Source of the DNA: Myxococcales bacterium 68-20
GTDB lineage: Bacteria > Myxococcota_A > Polyangia > Polyangiales > Polyangiaceae
Assembly: GCA_001899635.1 (NCBI GenBank)
Contig: MKVQ01000044.1
Coordinates: 186,001-250,000, forward strand
Reading direction: 5' to 3'
Length of the DNA stretch: 64,000 bases
A program made the translations under genes and the position numbers. Below are positions 51,504-61,210 of this stretch, piece after piece. The first letter of the stretch is position 1; the number at the start of each line of letters is the position of its first letter. Below the pieces are notes generated by a model. The model saw only the letters and a program-made list of their open reading frames with translations. It did no database searches and had not been told where the DNA came from.

Positions 51504-51855
51504 GGCGAGACTCCTTTGGTGTTTCGTCGGTGTCGCGCGAATACGCGGCACGAAACGCGAAAACGCGCGGACCATAGTCGAGCCCCTCTACCTCGTCGAG
51601 CGATCTACCCCACCTCGTGCGTGACGCAGCGCGCGATGGAAGAGCGCGCTAGTTCTGGCCTCCAAAGGCCCTGAGGAAGAGCTCGTCGAACGGGCTTCCC
51701 CCCCTTCGCCTCAGGCGCGCGGGACCGTCGGACCTTGCTCCGGAATTGGCGCGCTCGAGCGCTGCCATGATGGGTGCGTTGCTGCGACTTCTGATGAGCT
51801 TCGTTCCGGACGACCGCTTCTCACGGGAGCACGAGAAGACGTGTCGTGAGGACGA
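51504..51855. other. Gene-free stretch
   Basis: About 350 bases. The left end must carry the ald promoter. I see no gene, tRNA or marked repeat in it; a CCCCCC run near 51700 is the only odd feature. Confidence 0.5.
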
Positions 51856-52815
51856 TCAGTGGTTCACGAACCACTCGGTGATGCGCACCGGCGAGACCGC
51901 CAGCCATTCGTGACCGGCAGCGTCGTCGACGATCTTGCTCGTCTCGAAGCCGGAGGCGACGAGCTTGTCGTAGTAGCGCTCGGCCGTGGACAAAGGAACG
52001 GTGGTGTCGAGTGCACCGTGGAGGAAGAGCGTGGGCGGATGATCGGCGGGCAGCGAGCTCGGTATGCTGCACACGGCGCCGAGGCACGTCGCGTAGCTCG
52101 CCGACTGGATCGCGAGCGCGCGGAACTTCCCCGGATGGCTGACGGCCATGCGGCTCGACATGTAGCCGCCGCTCGAGATCCCCGTCGCGTAGAGGCGCGT
52201 CAGGTTCGCCGGGCCGAACTCACCCTTCGCGATCGCGGCGAGGAGCTTGTCGATGACGTCCTTGTCGGTGCTGAGCTCGTAGGGAACCGCGGAGTTGGTC
52301 TGCCATGCGACTCCGGCGGCAGCTTCGGGAGCGATGACGGTGAAGCCGTTGTCGAGGAGCATCGCCTGGAGCCTTCCCTGGTGGAACCCGCCGTACGCGG
52401 TGCTCGGAGTGAGCTCGCCCCAGGTGATGCTCGGGCCGAAGTACGAGCCCTGATAGAGGACGACGACCGGATAGCCTCCGGCCGGAGGTGGCGTCGCCGG
52501 AGTCTGCCAGTACACGTCACGCGCGGCCGTGCCCGCGACGAGACGCGTGACGACGTGCGTGCAGGAGACGGAAGTGTCCGTCACCTTGCATCGGCTCGGG
52601 ACCGCGGCGTCGGGCGCTGCCGCGTCCGGCGCTTCTGCGTCCGAGGTCGTTCCGCCCTCGGGTGTGGTCGTGGCGGGCGCCGCGGCGTCCGGTGCGGCGC
52701 TCGTCATTGCATCGGGCGGCGCGCCGGCGCTCGATCCACATGCGATCAGCGCTGCCAGTGCCGCAGCTCCCAGCGGCGTCACGAGCTTCGAAGAAGGGGA
52801 GGAGGAAGAAGGCAC
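51856..52815 (-). CDS. Secreted alpha/beta hydrolase
   Basis: About 319 residues from a GTG at 52815, giving a signal peptide with lipobox LIAC and an Ala/Pro/Asp linker. The fold is an alpha/beta hydrolase: GGYPVVVLYQG, the nucleophile elbow GISSGGYMSS (Ser), PTLFLHGALDTTVP (Asp) and AAGHEW (His). The pattern resembles PHB/PHA depolymerase-like and feruloyl esterase-like secreted enzymes. The substrate is unknown. An upstream ATG at 52953 would remove the signal peptide, so it is less likely. Confidence 0.78.
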   Translation of the reverse strand: MPSSSSPSSKLVTPLGAAALAALIACGSSAGAPPDAMTSAAPDAAAPATTTPEGGTTSDAEAPDAAAPDAAVPSRCKVTDTSVSCTHVVTRLVAGTAARDVYWQTPATPPPAGGYPVVVLYQGSYFGPSITWGELTPSTAYGGFHQGRLQAMLLDNGFTVIAPEAAAGVAWQTNSAVPYELSTDKDVIDKLLAAIAKGEFGPANLTRLYATGISSGGYMSSRMAVSHPGKFRALAIQSASYATCLGAVCSIPSSLPADHPPTLFLHGALDTTVPLSTAERYYDKLVASGFETSKIVDDAAGHEWLAVSPVRITEWFVNH

Positions 52816-52987
52816 GGCGGACGGTCCTGCTCCAGCATCGGACCAGCACGCGAGCTCGCCCGAGCAGGTGATCGAAGCGTACCTCGACTTCGCGATCTCC
52901 GGCACCGCATCGCCACGCCAGACGACGTGGTGACGTCGTCGAGCGCGCGGCATCCTCGCCGGGGGCCGGGCAGAGCGCGGGGCGAGA

Positions 52988-53386
52988 TCAGGTCCCGAGC
53001 TCGAAATCGAGCTCGTAGAAGTGCTTGCCCTCGACGATCTGGATGTTCATACGTCCCGAGAGTCCTGCGAGCTCGCCGGTCCCCGAGTCGGGGACGACGG
53101 TCACCGAGAGGGTGCTCGCGCCGCGATTCATCGTTCCGCTGTGCTGGAGCACGAAGGTGCCATGCTTGCCATCGAGGGTGCCGGTGACGCGCTCGATGGC
53201 CACGTAGCCGGCCGAGCCGTTCACCGGAGTGCGGGCGCTGAGCATGGTCACCGTGCCCGTCGCGTCGAGCGGCCCGGCGAAGCGCTTGTCGAACGTGGCT
53301 CGCCCCAGCGCGACGCCGTCGACGGTGTCGTAGGGCGGCTCGGCCTTCATGGTGACCTCGAAGGTTCCCTTCGCGTTGATCTTCAT
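52988..53386 (-). CDS. DUF3224 family protein
   Basis: A 132-residue protein matching DUF3224: GTFEVTM, LGRATFDKRFAGPLDATGTVTML, NGSAGYVAIERVTGTLDGKHGTF then VLQHSGTM, VVPDSGTGELAGLSG and GKHFYELDF. No signal peptide. A single-domain beta-barrel of unknown function, often near stress regulators. No operon partner is evident. Confidence 0.92.
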   Translation of the reverse strand: MKINAKGTFEVTMKAEPPYDTVDGVALGRATFDKRFAGPLDATGTVTMLSARTPVNGSAGYVAIERVTGTLDGKHGTFVLQHSGTMNRGASTLSVTVVPDSGTGELAGLSGRMNIQIVEGKHFYELDFELGT

Positions 53387-53521
53387 CCCGTGGGTCGTAC
53401 GACGCCGGCATCCCTGCGTCTTGAACTAACGCGACACAAGCCCCGTCGTCGACGCGACGGCCGGTTGACACGAACATGGGATGGCCCGAGGGCGACGCGG
53501 CCATCGAAGATGATGCGCACG

Positions 53522-54244
53522 ATGAATCGCCGCATTTTCGCGCTCTCCACTGGTCTTATTGCTTGTTTCATCTCCGCGTGTTCGAGCAACGCCGGAACGA
53601 CCGAGTCGTCGTTGGACGCCGGCGACTCGCCGGAGGCCGCCGCGGACGCGGGGGCGAGTGAAGCTGGTCCGATCGCTCCCGAGTGTGAGGAGTCGTTCTG
53701 TGCGCAGGTCGACGTGAGCGCGAAGCTCCAGTGCCACGACGCGGTCTCGAACAAGGACTTCTCGATGACGACGAGCCTCTCCGGACGCACGACCGAGGTC
53801 ACGTGTGACGTCGAGGACAAAGAGGGCGGCGGCCAGGACTTGAGGATCGGAGTGAGGCCTGGGAGCGCCACGCCGGAGGATGCGAGTGAGGCCTGGCTTC
53901 GGATTCGAAGCTTCACCGGCCCCGGGACGTACCCGCTCGTGCACGTGAAGGACGAGGGCAGTCACCAGGGATTCGAGCTCAGTGGCAAGGCCACGAGCTC
54001 GGAGGGACACCAGACCGTCGGAACGCTGCACTGCTTGCCGTCCCCGTGCGAGGCCGTCGTCGCTCCCGAGACCGAACCCGTGCCCAACGATCCAGGAACG
54101 GTGAAGGAGTGGCGCGTGCGCCTCGAGGTGCGATGCGCTGCGGGCGGCACGCTCAGCAACATGCACTGCGAGTCGGATGCACGGACCGTGTGCACGTTCG
54201 ACGAAGCGCCGACGCTCCGCTTCGACGTCGCGTGCCGCAAGTGA
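53522..54244 (+). CDS. Secreted lipoprotein, unknown function
   Basis: About 240 residues, lipobox ISAC, Asp/Ala/Gly linker, then a Cys-containing beta domain (CEESFCAQVDVSAKLQCHD, VTCDVEDKEGGGQDLRIG, FELSGKATSSEGHQTVGTLHC, VACRK). Three possible start codons lie close together (53510, 53513, 53522); I chose the last by its fit to the signal peptide. It converges on the LuxR gene. No family recognised. Confidence 0.7.
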   Translation: MNRRIFALSTGLIACFISACSSNAGTTESSLDAGDSPEAAADAGASEAGPIAPECEESFCAQVDVSAKLQCHDAVSNKDFSMTTSLSGRTTEVTCDVEDKEGGGQDLRIGVRPGSATPEDASEAWLRIRSFTGPGTYPLVHVKDEGSHQGFELSGKATSSEGHQTVGTLHCLPSPCEAVVAPETEPVPNDPGTVKEWRVRLEVRCAAGGTLSNMHCESDARTVCTFDEAPTLRFDVACRK

Positions 54245-54253
54245 CCGATCGAT

Positions 54254-55030
54254 TCACTCCGCGCTCGTGAACGAGCGCATGGCGAACGGCGATAGGCGTG
54301 CGACGAGCGCCACGCGGCTGTGGACGTGGAGCTTTCTGTAGACGCGCCGTAGATGCGAGCCGACGGTCTCCTCGGACAGCGACAGACGCGCGGCCACGTT
54401 CGCGTCCGAGAGGCCGGCGGTGACGAGCGCCGCGACTTGTCGCTCGCGAGCGCTCAACGACGCGAGCTGAGGATCGGTCGCGACGGGGCGCGCGCCGCAT
54501 GCAATGGCGAGCTCGAGCGCGTTCGTCAGCGTGCGGGCCGCTTCGCGCGCCACGGTCGAGAGCGGCTCGCCGTGTGCGCGGAGCGCGTTGCGCGACGGAG
54601 TCGTCGTGCCGAGGGTGAGCCAGCCAAGGGCAGCACCTTCGTCATCCGTAAGGAAGGTGTTGAGCATGCCCTCGATGCCGTCCGGCGACAGCACCTCGCG
54701 CTGGACCTGCGCGGCGATCGCCCGGTGACGCGTCTCCAGGAGCGGCGCGTAGGTCTCAGAGCGTGTTCGCCTGGCGACGGCGACGCCGCTCCCTGCCTGC
54801 TCGATGCGGGGTAGGAACTCGGTCTGAATCCTGTGCGCGACGCGCGCGAGCGCGCGCGGGGCCACTGTCATCTGCGCCTCGACGGGGATGTCGGGCGGAC
54901 ACGTCGCGATCAGGACGAAGCGCGCTCCCGACGCACGGCGCACCTCGCGAACGAGGCGCTCGCGCCATGCCTTCGCCGGCGCGAGTGTTCGCGCAGCCTC
55001 CACCGCTGAAGTCCAAGCGTCCAACGTCAT
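54254..55030 (-). CDS. LuxR-family transcriptional regulator
   Basis: About 258 residues. The C-terminal LuxR helix-turn-helix is clear ([53 protein letters not shown]). The N-terminal 190 residues are helical and Ala/Arg-rich with no receiver Asp pattern that I can find, so it is not a classical response regulator. It may bind a small ligand. It diverges from the AraC gene, 130 bases apart. Confidence 0.88.
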   Translation of the reverse strand: MTLDAWTSAVEAARTLAPAKAWRERLVREVRRASGARFVLIATCPPDIPVEAQMTVAPRALARVAHRIQTEFLPRIEQAGSGVAVARRTRSETYAPLLETRHRAIAAQVQREVLSPDGIEGMLNTFLTDDEGAALGWLTLGTTTPSRNALRAHGEPLSTVAREAARTLTNALELAIACGARPVATDPQLASLSARERQVAALVTAGLSDANVAARLSLSEETVGSHLRRVYRKLHVHSRVALVARLSPFAMRSFTSAE

Positions 55031-55160
55031 GATGCAGTCATCGCGAAAATGACCGTCCACCATATGCGGTTACGGTTGGGTTGGTTCGTGAATTCGCTCG
55101 AGCTCCGATTGCGCGGCGGCGGCGCTGCTTTGGCAGGGAGCCGCATCCGCCGCTCCGGTC

Positions 55161-56039
55161 TTGAAGCGAAGGGAAAGGTCTCCCACTCTGGTCGTCGTGG
55201 GCAACGCATCGAGCGCTCGGCACGCCGCAGGACCGCCGCGTGGGATCTTGCGGAGGGGGCAGCCCGGGGGGAAGAACGAGCACGAGCGCATCCTGCCGAG
55301 CCCGGCGCTCGCGCCGTTCGTGGCCCACTTCTGGTCGGTACGATGGGCGCTCGAAGCGCCTGTCGTCGTCGAGACGCTGCCGCATCCCTCCGTGCACGTC
55401 GTGCTCGAGGAGCACGGACGTCGTCGTCGCGCCGAGGTCGCGGGCGTCGGCACCGGTCGGTTCGTGAGGCAGCTCGCCGGCGAGGGGCACGTCTTCGGGA
55501 TCAAGTTCCGCCCCGGCGCCTTCCGCGTCCTTCTCGGCGCGCCCATGACGAACCTGACGGATCGCGTGGTGCCGATCGGTGAGGTGCTCGGACGGGAGGG
55601 CAAGCGGATGGCGCGCGCGGTCTTCAGCGCAGCCGAGCTCGAGGCGAAGATCGCGATCGCCGAGTCGTTCCTCGAGCGATGTCTCTCGCCGCTCCCGCTC
55701 GAGATCGAGCGCGTCCGCGATCTGGTGGAGCGGATGGCGACGGATCGATCGCTGCTCCGGGTCGAGCAGGCCGCGAGCGCTCTCGACGTCGATCTGCGCA
55801 CCTTGCAGCGACGCTTCCGGCAGTACGTCGGCGTGAGCCCCAAGTCGGTGATTCTCCGCTACCGGCTGCACGAGGCTGCCGAGCGGCTCAAAGCACCAAA
55901 GCCTCCGTCGCTCGCCGTGCTCGCGGCTGAGCTGGGCTACGCCGATCAGGCGCACTTCGCGCGCGAGTTCAAGACGGTGGTGGGCCGTACACCACGCCGA
56001 TTCGTCGCGATGGAAGGCGACGGCGCGTCGAAGAAGTGA
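55161..56039 (+). CDS. AraC-family transcriptional regulator
   Basis: About 292 residues from a TTG, which is uncertain; the conserved part begins near ILPSPALAPFVAHFWSVRW. The N-terminal domain resembles the small beta-barrel sensor of AraC proteins. The C-terminal part has two helix-turn-helices: VEQAASALDVDLRTLQRRFR with QYVGVSPKSVILRYR, and LAVLAAELGYADQAHFAREF with KTVVGRTPRRFV. It diverges from the LuxR gene. Confidence 0.85.
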   Translation: MKRRERSPTLVVVGNASSARHAAGPPRGILRRGQPGGKNEHERILPSPALAPFVAHFWSVRWALEAPVVVETLPHPSVHVVLEEHGRRRRAEVAGVGTGRFVRQLAGEGHVFGIKFRPGAFRVLLGAPMTNLTDRVVPIGEVLGREGKRMARAVFSAAELEAKIAIAESFLERCLSPLPLEIERVRDLVERMATDRSLLRVEQAASALDVDLRTLQRRFRQYVGVSPKSVILRYRLHEAAERLKAPKPPSLAVLAAELGYADQAHFAREFKTVVGRTPRRFVAMEGDGASKK

Positions 56040-56086
56040 CCGCCCTCGAAGGCGACGTGCCATGCCGGCGGACGACCGGCGCTCGA

Positions 56087-57505
56087 TCAGTCGAGGAGGC
56101 TCGCGCGGCGCACCGTGATGAGGACGCCGAGGCACATCTCGTCGAGCGTCGTCTCGCCGAGCTTGATCTCGGGCGGTGACGACATCCGCATCTCGCTCAT
56201 CGCGCGCTGGACGTGACGGTTGTCCGTCGTGTTGTCGTACGTGCACGTGAAGCGGACCTTGTCGCCGGGGCCGACGGTGGGGAGCTTGTCGAGCGGCGCG
56301 TCGTACGCGTAGGTGCGCTGCCAGTTGAAGTCGTACTTCGGCGTGCCGAGGAGGCACTCCTTCGCGGGCTTTCCCTCGGCCGCGGTCTTGCGCTCGACTT
56401 CGATCTTCATGTCGACGCCCGCCCAGTGCATGTGCGCGCCGATCGCGTAGACCCCGAGCTCCGGGATCGTGACGTCGCCGGCCTTCTCGGGGATCTCGAG
56501 CTCCATCGACTCGGTGTGCCCTTTCGCGTTCGACGGGATGACGAACGCGGGACCGCTCGGCGGATCGTTCGGTCCAGGGAGAAGCTTGATGAACCCGTCG
56601 GCGGTCTCGGCGTTCCCCGCGAGGATGACCTGCGCGACGTAGCCCGGCTTGTAGGAGAGCGTCTTCAACTCGACGCTGGTCTGATCGGTCACTGCCTCGT
56701 GGCTCGGGTGGTAGTGCACCTGCATCACGAGGTGCGAGCCCTTCGGGATCTTGAGCCCGGTCTCTTCGCCGTAGACCATCGGCGGTACACCCGGTGCCCA
56801 CGCGAGCAGGAGCGACGGCTCCTCCACGTCGGGGCCGCCGAAGCACGGATAGCTCCCGGCGCCGGCCGCCTTCGCCACGCCTTGCCGCTTCGGGTCGACG
56901 TAGACGATGACGTGGTGGACGACGCGCGGATCGCCGGGCACGACGTTGCTCCCGCCGATCCACGTATCTTCAGCGAAGCCGGGATCGATCGGGAAGCAGC
57001 GGATGTCGTCCTTGCCGGGAACGACGGAGTAGGGCGCCGGGAGTTGGTAGGTCCCGGTCTTGTCCGTGAGCCCGCTCGCGCCGAACGTCGTTCGCGCGGG
57101 AGGGCGCTTCGCCGGATCGCCGAGCGGCATGCCTTTCTCGACCCAACGCACGAACGTGTCGACCTGCTTGTCGGTGAGGCGGAGGTCGTCCCGGAACGCG
57201 TGATCCACCTTGCACGACGGATCGTCGAAGGCGCCCCACGGCGGCATCTCGCGTCGCTGGACCTTCTCCTTCGCGACCTCGCCCATGCCCTTCACATCCT
57301 CGTAGGTCACGAGCGGGAAGGGCGCGATGCCACCCGCGCGGTGGCAGCTCTGGCACTTCTCCTGGACGAGCGGCTCGATCGCCTGGGCAAACGTGAGCGT
57401 CTCGCCGTCCTGCTCGGCGCCCGACGACGACGAGCACGCCGCCTGGAAGGTGGAGCCGATCGCGAGCGCAAAGACGGAGGCGGCGAAGGCGCGAACGTTC
57501 AGCAT
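56087..57505 (-). CDS. Cytochrome c / copper type II monooxygenase-like lipoprotein
   Basis: A 472-residue lipoprotein (lipobox QAAC, Cys 24). A c-type heme motif CQSCH at 51-55 opens a small cytochrome domain (with REMPPWGAF later, M as likely ligand). The larger part has the histidine pattern of PHM-type ascorbate-dependent copper monooxygenases: VVHHVIVYVD, LVMQVHYHPSH and GAHMHWAG, with a Cys-rich finish. It may oxidise a small molecule with electrons fed by the heme. Such fused proteins are common in myxobacteria. The substrate is unknown. Confidence 0.82.
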   Translation of the reverse strand: MLNVRAFAASVFALAIGSTFQAACSSSSGAEQDGETLTFAQAIEPLVQEKCQSCHRAGGIAPFPLVTYEDVKGMGEVAKEKVQRREMPPWGAFDDPSCKVDHAFRDDLRLTDKQVDTFVRWVEKGMPLGDPAKRPPARTTFGASGLTDKTGTYQLPAPYSVVPGKDDIRCFPIDPGFAEDTWIGGSNVVPGDPRVVHHVIVYVDPKRQGVAKAAGAGSYPCFGGPDVEEPSLLLAWAPGVPPMVYGEETGLKIPKGSHLVMQVHYHPSHEAVTDQTSVELKTLSYKPGYVAQVILAGNAETADGFIKLLPGPNDPPSGPAFVIPSNAKGHTESMELEIPEKAGDVTIPELGVYAIGAHMHWAGVDMKIEVERKTAAEGKPAKECLLGTPKYDFNWQRTYAYDAPLDKLPTVGPGDKVRFTCTYDNTTDNRHVQRAMSEMRMSSPPEIKLGETTLDEMCLGVLITVRRASLLD

Positions 57506-57702
57506 GAGCTCCCCTGTCGGCGCTCGGCCGTGCCCTCGATCACCGGAGCGGCACGAGCTCGAGCGCAGTTCTCTCCACTGGTAGCCCACCGATCGCGCGC
57601 ATTTGCCTCGTGCCTCCTAGCGAGGCGCCCAAGAGACGCGGTATGACCCGCCTCGGTTTCGCGCACGATCTCCGGACCTTTTCCAATCGGCACAGCATCG
57701 GG

Positions 57703-58815
57703 ATGTACGCTCTCCTCCGACCTATCCTGTTCTCTTTCGAGCCCGCGCGTGCCCATGCGGTCGCGATGTCCTCGCTTGCGCCGGTCGAGCATGTCGCTCC
57801 GCTCCGCGCGCTCGTGCGCTCCGCCGTGTCGTTCCACGACCCGAGGCTCGAGGTCAGGAAGATGGGCCTCGTGTTCCCGAACCCGATCGGCGTCGCTGCC
57901 GGGCTCGACAAGAACGGCGAGCGCGCCCGCGCGCTCGAGGCGCTCGGCTTCGGTCACGTCGAGCTCGGGACGGTGACGGCCGAGCCGCAAGGCCCGAACC
58001 CGACGCCGAACCTCTTCCGTCTCCCGGCCGACGGGGCGCTCGTGAACCGCCTCGGCTTTCCGAACGAGGGCGCGAAGAAGGTCGGTGCGCGCGTGCTCGA
58101 GCGCAAGGCCGGCATGCGCGTTCCCGTCGGGATCTCGATCGGCAAGTCGCGGAGCGTCCCGCTCGAGCCGCTCGATGCCGCGCTCGAGGATTACGTCACG
58201 AGCTTCGAGGCGATCCGCTCTGCGGCCGACTTCGTCGTCGTGAACATCTCGTCGCCGAACACGAAGGACCTCCGCGCGCTCCAGGCCGCGGACATGGCGC
58301 GCCATCTCTTTTCCGCGTTGATGATGCGCGCGGCTGCGCTGCCCCTGCTCGTGAAGATCGCGCCCGATCTCTCGGACGACGCGGTCGACGCGATCTGCGT
58401 CGAAGCCGATCGCGCCGGGCTCGCCGGTGTCGTTGCGACGAACACGACGATCGCGCGCGATGGCCTCGCCACGTCGGCCGAGGACCTCGAGGCCATCGGC
58501 GCAGGTGGCCTCAGCGGCCTGCCGCTCTTCCCGCGCTCGCTCGCGGTCGTGAAGCAAGCCCGCGCGCGCCTCGGCCCGAACGCATGCGTGATCGGCGTCG
58601 GTGGCATCCACGGGACGGAGAGCGCCCTCGCGATGCTGCGCGCCGGCGCAGATCTCGTCCAGCTCTACACGAGCTTCATCTACGAAGGCCCGTTCCTCCC
58701 GCGCACGATCACGCGCGGGCTCGTGAAGCGGATGGATGCCGAGGGGGCGAGCTCGCTCGCCGACCTCGTCAGGACCTCGACGACGAGCAGTGCGCATCGG
58801 GCCGCTCTCGGCTAG
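57703..58815 (+). CDS. pyrD: Dihydroorotate dehydrogenase (quinone)
   Basis: A 370-residue class 2 enzyme, membrane-associated, oxidising dihydroorotate in pyrimidine synthesis with quinone as acceptor. MYALLRPILFSFEPARAHAV is the family N terminus and decides the start at 57703. FMN/substrate motifs: AAGLDKNGE, NRLGFPNEGA, NISSPNTKDLR, KIAPDLSDD, TNTTIAR, GVGGIHGTESALAMLRAGAD. Length is normal. It converges on the NmrA gene, only 3 bases apart. Confidence 0.96.
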   Translation: MYALLRPILFSFEPARAHAVAMSSLAPVEHVAPLRALVRSAVSFHDPRLEVRKMGLVFPNPIGVAAGLDKNGERARALEALGFGHVELGTVTAEPQGPNPTPNLFRLPADGALVNRLGFPNEGAKKVGARVLERKAGMRVPVGISIGKSRSVPLEPLDAALEDYVTSFEAIRSAADFVVVNISSPNTKDLRALQAADMARHLFSALMMRAAALPLLVKIAPDLSDDAVDAICVEADRAGLAGVVATNTTIARDGLATSAEDLEAIGAGGLSGLPLFPRSLAVVKQARARLGPNACVIGVGGIHGTESALAMLRAGADLVQLYTSFIYEGPFLPRTITRGLVKRMDAEGASSLADLVRTSTTSSAHRAALG

Positions 58816-58818
58816 CGG

Positions 58819-59772
58819 CTACGCGGCGCGCGCGAGCGCATGCCGGTTTGCCGTCAGGTAGTCGTGCACCTCCGTCGGCTCGCGGCCGGTGAGCCGGAGG
58901 TAATCGGTGGTCGTGAAGGCGAACTGGCCGTCGACCATGGCCTGCTCGAAGGGCAGCAGGTAGGACGCGGGTAGTCCGGCGGCTTGCCAGCGTCGCGTCA
59001 GCTCGTCGGCCGGCAGCGCGACGTAGAACACGTCCTTTCCCGTCACCTCGGTCGCGATGCGCGCGAGCTGCGCGCGGCGGATGACCTCCGATCCGGTGAG
59101 CTCCAGGGTCGTGCGCCCCGCCCCCGAGATGAGCGCGGTCGCTGCTGCGAAGGCGCTGTCGTTGCGCGTGATGTACGCGATGCCGCCGTCACCGGGGAGA
59201 CCGAGCAGCATGCCGCTCGCGATCGCGCTCGGGAGGACCATGAGGAGTACCTCCGCAAAGACGTTCTCACGGAGGACGGTGAAGCCGAGCTTCGTCGACG
59301 CGATCAGTCGCTCCGTCGCGACGTGATCGGCAGCGACCCGAAGACGGGACGTGTCCGCGCGCGCGAGCGACGTGTAGACGATGTGCTCGACGCGGGAGGC
59401 TTCGGCCGCAGCGATCGCGGCCGCGTGCTGGCGGCGGCGTCGATCGGTCCCGTCGCTCTCTCGCGGAGGAAGCCGTCCGACGGCTCCCGCTCGCGAGGAC
59501 TCCACCGGCCCCGCGCGCTCCGCGCCGTCGGCGCCGTCGGTGCTGATGAGGAGCATTCGATGCGCTCCCGCGAACGCCGCCTCGAGTGAGTCCGGCTTGT
59601 CGAAGTCGGCCCATCGCACGACCACGCCGCGGCGCGCGAAGTCGGCAAGCCGATCCGGGTAGCGCGTCGTCGCGATGATCGACCGCGTCCCGGCCGCCAG
59701 GAGCAGATCGAGGACGCGTCGCCCGAGGTGCCCGGACGCCCCGGTGACGAGGAGAGTGCGGTCGTTTGCCAT
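58819..59772 (-). CDS. NmrA/QorB-type NAD(P)-binding protein
   Basis: A 317-residue Rossmann-fold protein. LLVTGASGHLGRRVLDLLLAAG binds the nucleotide, VEHIVYTSLA is the usual catalytic strand region, and the C terminus holds QAAGLPASYLLPFEQAMVDG. This is the atypical short-chain dehydrogenase group (NmrA/QorB/NAD(P)H azoreductase-like). There is an extra segment of about 25 residues (about 86-110, Arg/Gly/Asp-rich) where relatives have a short loop. Neither enzyme nor sensor function can be chosen from sequence. Confidence 0.88.
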   Translation of the reverse strand: MANDRTLLVTGASGHLGRRVLDLLLAAGTRSIIATTRYPDRLADFARRGVVVRWADFDKPDSLEAAFAGAHRMLLISTDGADGAERAGPVESSRAGAVGRLPPRESDGTDRRRRQHAAAIAAAEASRVEHIVYTSLARADTSRLRVAADHVATERLIASTKLGFTVLRENVFAEVLLMVLPSAIASGMLLGLPGDGGIAYITRNDSAFAAATALISGAGRTTLELTGSEVIRRAQLARIATEVTGKDVFYVALPADELTRRWQAAGLPASYLLPFEQAMVDGQFAFTTTDYLRLTGREPTEVHDYLTANRHALARAA

Positions 59773-59972
59773 GATTCGCTCCCTTCGATCGCGCGACGGC
59801 GCAGCCGACTGCTGCCAGCGTCGACGTCATGGATGTCGCCGGCGAAGCGCGCTTCGACACGCACGGAGCCCGCCGCCCGGGACGGATCTTGCTCATCGTC
59901 GACGCGCTCGCAACGGGGCATCGAGCCGAGAGGCAACCCGCCGATCGCGATCGCGTCGGCGCGCCGGAGGCG

Positions 59973-60674
59973 TCAGGGCAAGACGCGCGCGAGGATCATT
60001 TCCACGACGTGCTTCTTCCGCTCTGCGAGGTGCTCGGGGCGATGGCAATCCACCGGCCAGATGGACGCGACGAACGGCTCCTCCTGGAACGGGAAGGCGA
60101 TCATGGCGACGCACGAGAGGACGAGGTGCCGGGCGTCGACGTCTTTTCGGACCTCACCTCGCGCCCGCATCTCATCGAGGCGAGCGACGATCGCATCGAA
60201 GACCGGCGCCACGTCGTCCGCGACGATCTTCCTTGCCCCCGCGCCATCGGCGTCACGACGCGCCTCGTGTCGCAGGATCGAGAGGAAGGCGCCGTTCGTC
60301 ACGAAGAAACGAAGGAGGAGATCGACGAACGCCTCGGCGACCGCGCGAAGCTCGGCCGGTCCGCGCCGCTTCTTGCCCTTGCGGTTGGCGATCGGGGCGT
60401 CCATCTGGGAGAGCAGAGCCCACGCGTCCTCCGTCATCGCCGTGAGGCCGCCGCGCACGACCTCGGCGTGGAGGCCGTCCTTGTCGACGAAGTAGCGCTG
60501 GATGAGCGCCTGCTGGACCTCGGCGGTGCGCGCGATCGATCCGAGGCGTGTCCCGTCGAAGCCCTTCGCAGCAAACTCCGCAGCTGCTGCCTCGAGGATG
60601 CGTCGCTTGGTCTCGACAGCGTTGCGCTCCTTCTTCCGCGGCGAGGCGGCCGCGGGATCGCGCTTTTCGTCCAT
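59973..60674 (-). CDS. TetR-family transcriptional regulator
   Basis: About 233 residues. The N-terminal helix-turn-helix is clear (RRILEAAAAEFAAKGFDGTR, LGSIARTAEVQQALIQRYFVDK), and the C-terminal helical domain resembles TetR_C members (FVDLLLRFFVTNGAFLSILR). The start at 60674 is the last ATG before the conserved domain; the open frame continues upstream as low-complexity Ser/Pro/Arg/Ala text up to about 61031, which I do not count as coding. It diverges from nothing obvious; the neighbouring NmrA gene on the same strand may be its target. Confidence 0.88.
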   Translation of the reverse strand: MDEKRDPAAASPRKKERNAVETKRRILEAAAAEFAAKGFDGTRLGSIARTAEVQQALIQRYFVDKDGLHAEVVRGGLTAMTEDAWALLSQMDAPIANRKGKKRRGPAELRAVAEAFVDLLLRFFVTNGAFLSILRHEARRDADGAGARKIVADDVAPVFDAIVARLDEMRARGEVRKDVDARHLVLSCVAMIAFPFQEEPFVASIWPVDCHRPEHLAERKKHVVEMILARVLP

Positions 60675-61210
60675 CGTGCGCGCTTCATCGCCCGAACCGC
60701 GGCCCGAGCGACCGAGCGGTGACGTACGCGAGGAGACGGAAGGCTTTTGCATCGAGCGGTCGGAACGTGGCCGACGTGCCTTTCGGCGAACAGCCGACTG
60801 CGGAGCGCCGTCCCGTGTCGCAGGCTCGCGTGAGCTCTGTGGAGGCTCCTCCTTCGCGGTCATGACGTCGCTGCTCACCGGCGGCACCGCGCTCTCGCTC
60901 TTCGCTCGCGGAGGAGCCGCGAGAAGCGTGGTCTTGGCGTCGTTCGTTGCCAGCGCAGGAGCAACGCTCTCCCTCGGAGCAATGGCAGGCAGAGGCACGC
61001 TTCGCGACGTCGTCGTGAGACCTAGCTTCACCGGTTTCTCCTGCGTGGCTCACGAGCCGGCGCGGTCGCGCATGCTGGTGTGCACTCGGATCGTAACGCG
61101 GGAATCGACGCCCGCAAAAGGCGCACCTTGGCGGGTGGTCGGGCGCGAGTCCGAGTCAGGTCGAACGAGAGTCGCGGGAGAAGGTGCGTCGAGGTGGGCG
61201 TCCGCGACGT
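60675..61210. other. Gene-free stretch
   Basis: About 536 bases without a gene that I can support. Several long open frames cross it on both strands but are all Arg/Ser/Pro/Ala-rich, as expected of chance frames at this GC content. Confidence 0.5.

Noticed and set aside
48975-51674. An 899-codon plus-strand open frame across ald and the HAD gene
   Set aside because: Both genes on the minus strand are well supported; the frame is Asp/Arg/Val-rich without motifs.
60675-61031. N-terminal extension of the TetR regulator by about 119 residues
   Set aside because: Low-complexity Ser/Pro/Arg text without conservation; the HTH domain starts just after the ATG at 60674.
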